From an uncultured Peptococcaceae bacterium (GTDB lineage Bacteria > Bacillota > Peptococcia > Peptococcales > Peptococcaceae): a stretch of 10,888 nucleotides of DNA. The stretch covers positions 1 to 10,888 of the forward strand of contig USPE01000044.1 in the NCBI GenBank assembly GCA_900556545.1, read 5' to 3'. How positions within the stretch are numbered: position 1 is the stretch's first letter; the number at the start of each line of letters is the position of its first letter. The notes beneath the pieces were generated by a model, which searched no databases, was not told where the DNA came from, and worked only from the letters and a program-made list of their open reading frames with translations. This document shows, piece by piece, positions 6,781-10,888 of the stretch. The position numbers and the translations under genes were made by a program.

Positions 6781-7641
6781 ATGTCAAGTTGCAGCGGATG
6801 TTCTTCGTCCGGCAGTTGTGATTCTTCCAGCTGTTCTTCCGGCGGCTGCGCTTCCTGTGGCTCTGTTCCGCAGAAAACACAGGCACAACAGCTCAGCAAT
6901 ATAAAAAATGTTATTGTGATTATGAGCGGTAAAGGTGGTGTTGGTAAATCGTCCTTTACATCTATGATTGCAATTACACTGCACAAAAAAGGATATAAAG
7001 TGGGTATTTTGGACGCAGATATCACCGGTCCAAGCATTCCTAAATTATTTGGTTTACACGGTAATCCAGAGATGAGCGAATTCGGCGCCTATCCAATGAA
7101 AAGCGCCAACGGCATCGCTGTTATGTCCATGAATTTGCTGCTGCCTAACGACGAAGAACCGGTTGTTTGGAGAGGCCCTATCGTTTCCGGCGTTATCAAA
7201 CAATTCTGGGAAGAAGTGATTTGGGGCGATCTGGACTATCTGGTCATCGATATGCCGCCAGGCACCGGAGATGCCCAGCTGACCATTTTGCAAACCCTGC
7301 CTGTCAACGGCGTTTATATGGTATCCTCTCCGCAGGATCTGGCCAATATGATTGTGCGCAAAGGCATTAAAATGGTAAATATGATGGAAATTCCTGTTTT
7401 GGGGATTGCAGAAAATATGAGCTATCTGTCCTGCCCGGACTGTGGTAAAAAGATTTATTTATTCGGGGAAAGCAATATTGCCGAAACCTGCAAAAATTAC
7501 AAAGTGCCTTTGATTGGCAAATTCCCTTTAGACCCACAACTGGCTCAATTGGGAGATGCCGGTAAAATTGAAGAATATGACGGTGAAGTTTTAAACATCA
7601 TGATGGAAAATCTGGAAGAATTTTTACCGGTTCAGAATTAA
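6781..7641 (+). CDS. mrp: Mrp/NBP35-type P-loop ATPase, Fe-S cluster carrier
   Basis: 286-residue cytosolic protein of the Mrp/ApbC/NBP35 group, which bind and hand over Fe-S clusters to client enzymes. The N-terminal 28 residues are almost only Ser, Gly and Cys, with cysteines at 4, 7, 13, 18, 23 and 26, a possible extra cluster or metal site. The ATPase follows: deviant Walker A SGKGGVGKSS (49-58), ILDADITGPSIPKLFG, VWRGPIVSG, VIDMPPGTGDAQLT (Walker B/switch), and SPQDLANMIVRKG. The conserved CPDC (Cys218, Cys221) is the dimer-bridging cluster site of the family. The ATG at 6781 follows GGAGG (6768-6772) at good spacing; an in-frame TTG at 6766 overlaps that site and is rejected. It is followed after 19 bp by a small gene likely co-transcribed with it. 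Confidence 0.95.
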   Translation: MSSCSGCSSSGSCDSSSCSSGGCASCGSVPQKTQAQQLSNIKNVIVIMSGKGGVGKSSFTSMIAITLHKKGYKVGILDADITGPSIPKLFGLHGNPEMSEFGAYPMKSANGIAVMSMNLLLPNDEEPVVWRGPIVSGVIKQFWEEVIWGDLDYLVIDMPPGTGDAQLTILQTLPVNGVYMVSSPQDLANMIVRKGIKMVNMMEIPVLGIAENMSYLSCPDCGKKIYLFGESNIAETCKNYKVPLIGKFPLDPQLAQLGDAGKIEEYDGEVLNIMMENLEEFLPVQN

Positions 7642-7660
7642 ATAAAAGGAGTTATCGTTC

Positions 7661-7924
7661 ATGAAATTTGATAGCACACTGGTCACTGTAGAAGAAAAAG
7701 AAATTGTCATCGTTGCTGTAGACACTCATTTCTTTGTTCTGCCGCAAGAAGAAAAAAATGCACTGGTACGCAATTTCTTTGAATACTTCCACAAACCAAT
7801 TGTTTTGATGGCAGTAAACCAGCAGGGAGACATGCAGTATTTTGGTCGTCCTGACTTAACAGCTATGGTTGCCAACTTAAAATTCAATGAATTCAAATGG
7901 CAAACCAATGAAATTGCCGATTAA
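7661..7924 (+). CDS. Small conserved-looking protein of unknown function, downstream of mrp
   Basis: 87 residues, not recognised. It has no signal peptide, membrane helix or cysteine, so it should be a soluble cytosolic protein. The sequence suggests a compact alpha/beta fold: strands in LVTVEEKEIVIVAVD, FFVLP and PIVLMAVN, a helix in EEKNALVRNFFEYF, and a final helix after GRPDLTAMVANL. AAGGAG lies 9 nt before the ATG. The 19-bp gap to mrp and the strong terminator after it show a two-gene transcript. A role linked to Mrp is suggested only by position. Confidence 0.8.
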   Translation: MKFDSTLVTVEEKEIVIVAVDTHFFVLPQEEKNALVRNFFEYFHKPIVLMAVNQQGDMQYFGRPDLTAMVANLKFNEFKWQTNEIAD

Positions 7925-7949
7925 TCTTTCGTTTTAAACGTAATATACA

Positions 7950-7998
7950 AAACAGGACTTTATTTTGGTACAAGCCAGATAAAGTCCTGTTTGCGTTT
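7950..7998 (+). terminator. Rho-independent terminator of the mrp transcript
   Basis: AAACAGGACTTTAT (7950-7963) and ATAAAGTCCTGTTT (7979-7992) are perfect 14-bp arms around a 15-nt loop, followed by the T-rich stretch GCGTTTCTATTCATTTTT. The hairpin is strong; the U-tract is interrupted by GCG, so some read-through into the next gene is possible. Confidence 0.85.
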
Positions 7999-8016
7999 CT
8001 ATTCATTTTTCCTGAT

Positions 8017-8045
8017 TTGTATAATGGACAAAATTGTGATACAAT
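8017..8045 (+). promoter_or_regulatory. Probable promoter of the frameshifted membrane gene
   Basis: TTGTAT (8017-8022) and TACAAT (8040-8045) are 17 nt apart, with TGA just before the -10 box (extended -10, TGnTACAAT). The predicted transcript start near 8052 leaves a short leader containing the AAGGAG ribosome site (8071-8076). Confidence 0.5.
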
Positions 8046-8083
8046 GCTGAATAAATACTATAAAAAGCAGAAGGAGATCTTCC

Positions 8084-8390
8084 ATGGAAAAATTTCAGCT
8101 CTCGCATCATCATCATCTTAGCCCTGCTCTGGATGTTGGCAGTTTCTATGGGCCAGCTGTCTGTGGGCCAAAGCTATATGGGAATCGGGGCACTCAGCGC
8201 CTATATCGGCATCCAAAACATTATTTTGCTCAACTGGGGGCAGCGTACCGGAAAAATGCCGCCTAAAATTGCATATCTGATTCAACGCCACGGCAACAAC
8301 AAAGGGCTGATGCAATATGTGATTGTAAACATTCTTTTATTTTTATTGATCGGCCTGGCTGTACTATATTCGGGCTGGCAGCTTCTATAA
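8084..8390 (+). pseudogene. Two-helix membrane protein gene with a +1 frameshift near codon 7
   Basis: An ATG at 8084 has an ideal AAGGAG 7 nt upstream and begins MEKFQL, but its frame soon turns into low-quality sequence (HHHH, then a stop at 8266). From 8103 the next frame (+1) gives a convincing membrane protein: RIIIILALLWMLAVSMGQLS, a loop, ALSAYIGIQNIILL, a basic stretch RTGKMPPKIAYLIQRHGNN, then NILLFLLIGLAVLYSGW and a stop at 8390. That frame is closed by a stop at 8061 and has no start codon with a ribosome site before the ATG at 8133. Removing one base around 8100-8103 would give one protein of about 100 residues. Family not recognised. Because promoter, ribosome site and terminator are intact, this is a recent mutation, a sequencing error, or less likely programmed +1 frameshifting. 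Confidence 0.65.
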
Positions 8391-8444
8391 CTTCCCTGGG
8401 CAGAATATGCAGCAAACCAATAAAATTCAAATCAATTAACAGTG

Positions 8445-8477
8445 AACGATCGTACAAACTATGTGCGGTCGTTTTTT
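8445..8477 (+). terminator. Rho-independent terminator after the membrane gene
   Basis: An 11-bp stem (8445-8455 with 8463-8473, including two G-U pairs) closes a 7-nt AAACTAT loop and is followed by a run of T to 8477. It ends plus-strand transcription coming from 8084. Confidence 0.85.
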
Positions 8478-8505
8478 ATGCCCGGCACGCTATACAATAA
8501 GCACG

Positions 8506-8543
8506 AAAAACCCCCTTCACTGGTTTTTCTCCAGTAAAGGGGG
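8506..8543 (-). terminator. glyS: Rho-independent terminator of glyS
   Basis: On the minus strand a 13-bp stem (8531-8543 with 8511-8523) with five G-C pairs at its base closes a loop AGAAAAA and runs straight into TTTTT. It lies about 65 nt after the glyS stop. It faces the plus-strand terminator at 8445-8477, only 28 bp away. Confidence 0.9.
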
Positions 8544-8609
8544 GATATATCAATACCAAACCTGTTTCAGAGGTGCTTTTATCCTCATATGTTTATCAAC
8601 GACCGCTTT

Positions 8610-10679
8610 CTAGTCCTGTACAATTTTGGTCAGATCGGCGATATTGCTGCCCAGGTTGCTGACATGAACCAGCAACGCCAGACGGGTATTTTTGATATTT
8701 TCATTTTCGTCCATAACCATCACCGCATCAAAGAACGCATTAATGTATTCTTCTAAAGTGGAAATGATAGTCAGCGCCTGACCAAACTGCCGTTTTGCAG
8801 CAAAGTCAGCAATGGCAGCCTCCGCAAACCGCACATCGGCCCACAGTTTTCTTTCTTCCTCCTCTACCAGATAAGCTTCATCCACAACATCTGTCGTTGC
8901 TTTTTTCGCTAAGTTGTTGGCTCTGGTAAAGGCAGTCAATACTTTGGCAAAGGTATCGGTGGTACGCATTTCATTTAAGGCTTCTGCACGCAGCAGTGTT
9001 TCTGTCAGATTATCATATCCGCAGGACACCACCGCCTCAATGATATCATACCGGAAGCCTTTATCGTTGAGCACATTACGGATTCGCTGTTCAAAGAATT
9101 CATATACACGCTGACACAGTGCCGCTTTGTCCCCAACAATTTCTGCCGGATAATGGTCTACAGCCTGTTCAATCAACCCGTTCAGGCTAACCAGAATACT
9201 GCGGCCCAAAATCATACTGCAAATACCGGCAGGCTGACGGCGCAGCGCATATGGGTCCTGAGAACCGGTTGGCTCAATACCAGCCGCAAAACAACCCACG
9301 ATGGTATCCATTTTATCCGCAATACTGCAAGCAATCCCTTCAAAGGTCAGCGGAATTTCACCATCGGCATTTTTAGGCAGATAATGCTCAGAAATTGCTT
9401 TGGAAGTCAATGGATGCTCACCCTGCGCATAAGCATATTTTTCACCCATCAAACCCTGTAACTCTGGAAACTCATATACCACATTGCTCACCAGGTCAGC
9501 TTTGGCCAGATAAGCGGCACGCATAGCCCGTTCCTTTACGCCATCGCCCAACTGCAATAAATCGGCAATCACAGAAACGCCCTGCTGTACACGCTGCATT
9601 TTTTCATAAATAGTACCCAGTTTTTCCTGGAACACAATATTTTTCAGTTTTTCTACATTATCTTCTAATTTAATTTTTAAATCTTCATCATAGAAGAATT
9701 TGGCATCAGCCAAACGAGCTTCCAGCACTTTTTCATTGCCGACCTGCACCACTTCCAGATGCTCTGCATTCCCATTGCGCACCGTTACAAATTTAGGCAG
9801 CAAGTGATGACCTTTCAGCACAGGAAAATACCGCTGATGTTCTTTCATCGGAGTGATAACCAACTGTTCCGGCATCATCAGATAAGCCGGATTAAAGTTG
9901 CCCATCAGCGCAGTTGGATATTCTACCAGATATAAAACTTCTTCCAGCAGGTCTTCATCAATTTCTACAGTGCCTTCCACTTCATCGGTCAGTTTCTGAA
10001 TCTGTTCCAAAATCATGGCCTGCCGTCTGTCTTGATCCACAATTACATAATCCTGTTCCATGACAGATACATATTGTTCCGCCGAAGGAATGGTCAACTG
10101 TTCACTGCCCAGATACCGATGACCGCGGGATACATTGCCGGAAGCAATGTCCTCAATGGTGAACGGTACAACAGCATCTCCATGCAATGCTACAATCCAA
10201 CGAATAGGACGGGCATAACGCAGTTCTGTAAAGCCCCAGCGCATTGGTTTCGGAAAATGAATACCGGTTACCAACTGGGGCAGCAAAGCCGGCAGCACTT
10301 CATCGGTGGCAATTCCGGCAGCCTTTTTGGTAGCAAATACATACAAACCGCCATTCAGTTCTTTTTGATATAAATCCGCTACATCCACACCCTGACCGCG
10401 GGCAAAACCGATGGCAGCTTTGGTTGGATTTCCTTCTGCGTCATAAGCCGCTTTCACTGCCGGCCCTTTTGCCTCTTCTTCTAAATCTTGCTGCTTGTCT
10501 GCAATATTTTTTACCACTAATGCAATCCGGCGCGGTGTACCATAGGTCACTACTTCATCATAGGCAATTCGCTGTTCCTGCAATTGAGTTTCCGCCATTT
10601 GTTTCAACTCAGCCAACGCAGGCGGCATAAATTTGGCAGGCACTTCTTCCAAACCGATTTCTAATAATAAGTCTCGCAT
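8610..10679 (-). CDS. glyS: Glycyl-tRNA synthetase beta subunit
   Basis: 689-residue beta chain of the bacterial alpha2beta2-type glycyl-tRNA synthetase; it recognises and holds tRNA-Gly while the alpha chain (GlyQ) activates glycine. Seen: the N-terminal LLLEIGLEEVPAKFMPPAL, PRRIALVV, GPAVKAAYDAEGNPTKAAIGFARG, MRWGFTELRYARPIRWIVAL, and the HD-like part LADKMDTIVGCF-type (here IADKMDTIVGCFAAGIEPTG) followed by SQDPYALRRQPAGI. The C-terminal helical DALR-type tRNA-binding region includes ANNLAKK. Length is usual. The ATG has AAGGAGG 7 nt upstream, inside the previous gene, and overlaps that gene's stop (TAATG). The expected glyQ is not the immediate upstream neighbour. Confidence 0.97.
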   Translation of the reverse strand: MRDLLLEIGLEEVPAKFMPPALAELKQMAETQLQEQRIAYDEVVTYGTPRRIALVVKNIADKQQDLEEEAKGPAVKAAYDAEGNPTKAAIGFARGQGVDVADLYQKELNGGLYVFATKKAAGIATDEVLPALLPQLVTGIHFPKPMRWGFTELRYARPIRWIVALHGDAVVPFTIEDIASGNVSRGHRYLGSEQLTIPSAEQYVSVMEQDYVIVDQDRRQAMILEQIQKLTDEVEGTVEIDEDLLEEVLYLVEYPTALMGNFNPAYLMMPEQLVITPMKEHQRYFPVLKGHHLLPKFVTVRNGNAEHLEVVQVGNEKVLEARLADAKFFYDEDLKIKLEDNVEKLKNIVFQEKLGTIYEKMQRVQQGVSVIADLLQLGDGVKERAMRAAYLAKADLVSNVVYEFPELQGLMGEKYAYAQGEHPLTSKAISEHYLPKNADGEIPLTFEGIACSIADKMDTIVGCFAAGIEPTGSQDPYALRRQPAGICSMILGRSILVSLNGLIEQAVDHYPAEIVGDKAALCQRVYEFFEQRIRNVLNDKGFRYDIIEAVVSCGYDNLTETLLRAEALNEMRTTDTFAKVLTAFTRANNLAKKATTDVVDEAYLVEEEERKLWADVRFAEAAIADFAAKRQFGQALTIISTLEEYINAFFDAVMVMDENENIKNTRLALLVHVSNLGSNIADLTKIVQD

Positions 10680-10888
10680 TATTCTTCCTCCTTTGATGTA
10701 AGTTCAAGAAAGATATCTTCCAGTGATTTACCACCATTTATCATTTCTAAAATCGGCATATCACTTTCTGCACAAATATGAAAAATCTCTTCTCTGACAT
10801 CTTTATTTTTTTCTGCCGTTACAGTCACCTCAGTAACTCCATCCTCCGGCAGTTCTTTTGTCTCTACTGCAGTAATATGTTCTGCATC
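10679..10888 (-). CDS. C-terminal end of a probable ABC transporter ATP-binding protein (partial)
   Basis: The last 69 codons of a gene entering from the right edge, stop at 10679-10681. The sequence is acidic with a beta-alpha-beta pattern (VTEVTVTAEKN, VREEIFHICAESDMPILEM) and ends SLEDIFLELTSKEEE. The SLEDIFLELT ending is the hallmark of the C-terminal domain of ABC-2-type exporter ATPases (NatA/CcmA-like), where the pattern is SLEdvFl.LT. Walker motifs would lie outside the window, so family assignment rests on this tail alone. It does not resemble the GlyQ C-terminus. It overlaps glyS by one base and should be co-transcribed with it. Confidence 0.7.
   Translation of the reverse strand, partial: DAEHITAVETKELPEDGVTEVTVTAEKNKDVREEIFHICAESDMPILEMINGGKSLEDIFLELTSKEEE

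Noticed and set aside
8106..8117. ATC/CAT trinucleotide run as the cause of phase variation
   Set aside because: Four repeats of three bases cannot change the reading frame by slippage in whole units, so this run does not explain the +1 shift.
8044..8120. Short frame starting ATG at 8044 upstream of the frameshifted gene
   Set aside because: This ATG overlaps the predicted -10 box, so it is probably not in the transcript, and it yields only about 24 residues without a ribosome site.
8914..9461. Plus-strand frames of 66 and 102 codons inside glyS
   Set aside because: Both are antisense to strongly conserved glyS coding sequence and have no start signals or recognisable protein features.

Overview
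The window is a chromosomal housekeeping segment from a low-to-moderate GC Bacillota-type bacterium. The evidence is the minus-strand gene order polA-mutM-ytaF-coaE, which is the Bacillus/Firmicute arrangement, together with strong Shine-Dalgarno sequences, TTGACA/TATAAT-type promoters and U-tract hairpin terminators. A separate glycyl-tRNA synthetase beta gene and a secreted GlcG/HbpS-like protein would suit Negativicutes, but that is a weak inference. I see no tRNA, rRNA, CRISPR array, insertion sequence or phage gene.

Left part (1-1367, minus strand). The 5' part of a secreted GlcG/HbpS-like (haem-degrading domain) protein runs off the left edge. Upstream of it is a 176-codon membrane-anchored protein of unknown function. 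Each gene has a near-consensus sigma-A promoter embedded in a 135-bp direct repeat (308-442 and 1086-1220, ungapped, roughly 84% identical by eye). The unknown gene is therefore bracketed by two copies of the same promoter block. A hairpin terminator at 1256-1308 separates this pair from the next operon.

Centre (1368-6631, minus strand). A five-gene unit reads GIY-YIG nuclease-like protein, DNA polymerase I, formamidopyrimidine-DNA glycosylase, YtaF-type membrane protein and dephospho-CoA kinase. Spacing is tight, including a TGATG overlap of polA and mutM. A promoter with an 8-bp-arm inverted repeat around its -35 box lies at its head. Three of the five products act on DNA: base-excision glycosylase, gap-filling polymerase and a small nuclease fold.

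Plus-strand part (6632-8477). A divergent promoter drives an Mrp/NBP35-type Fe-S carrier ATPase with a serine/cysteine-rich N-terminus, then a small conserved-looking 87-residue protein and a perfect 14-bp stem terminator. Next comes a short two-helix membrane protein gene with promoter, ribosome site and terminator, but its reading frame is interrupted by a +1 shift near codon 7.

Right part (8506-10888, minus strand). glyS (glycyl-tRNA synthetase beta subunit) ends at its own strong terminator, facing the previous one. It overlaps by one base an upstream gene whose C-terminus looks like an ABC-2-type transporter ATPase, rather than the expected glyQ.

No clear novel defence or mobile system is visible. 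The points most worth a second look are the duplicated promoter block around an unknown gene, the frameshifted membrane gene, the glyS/ABC neighbourhood, and the unknown partner of Mrp.
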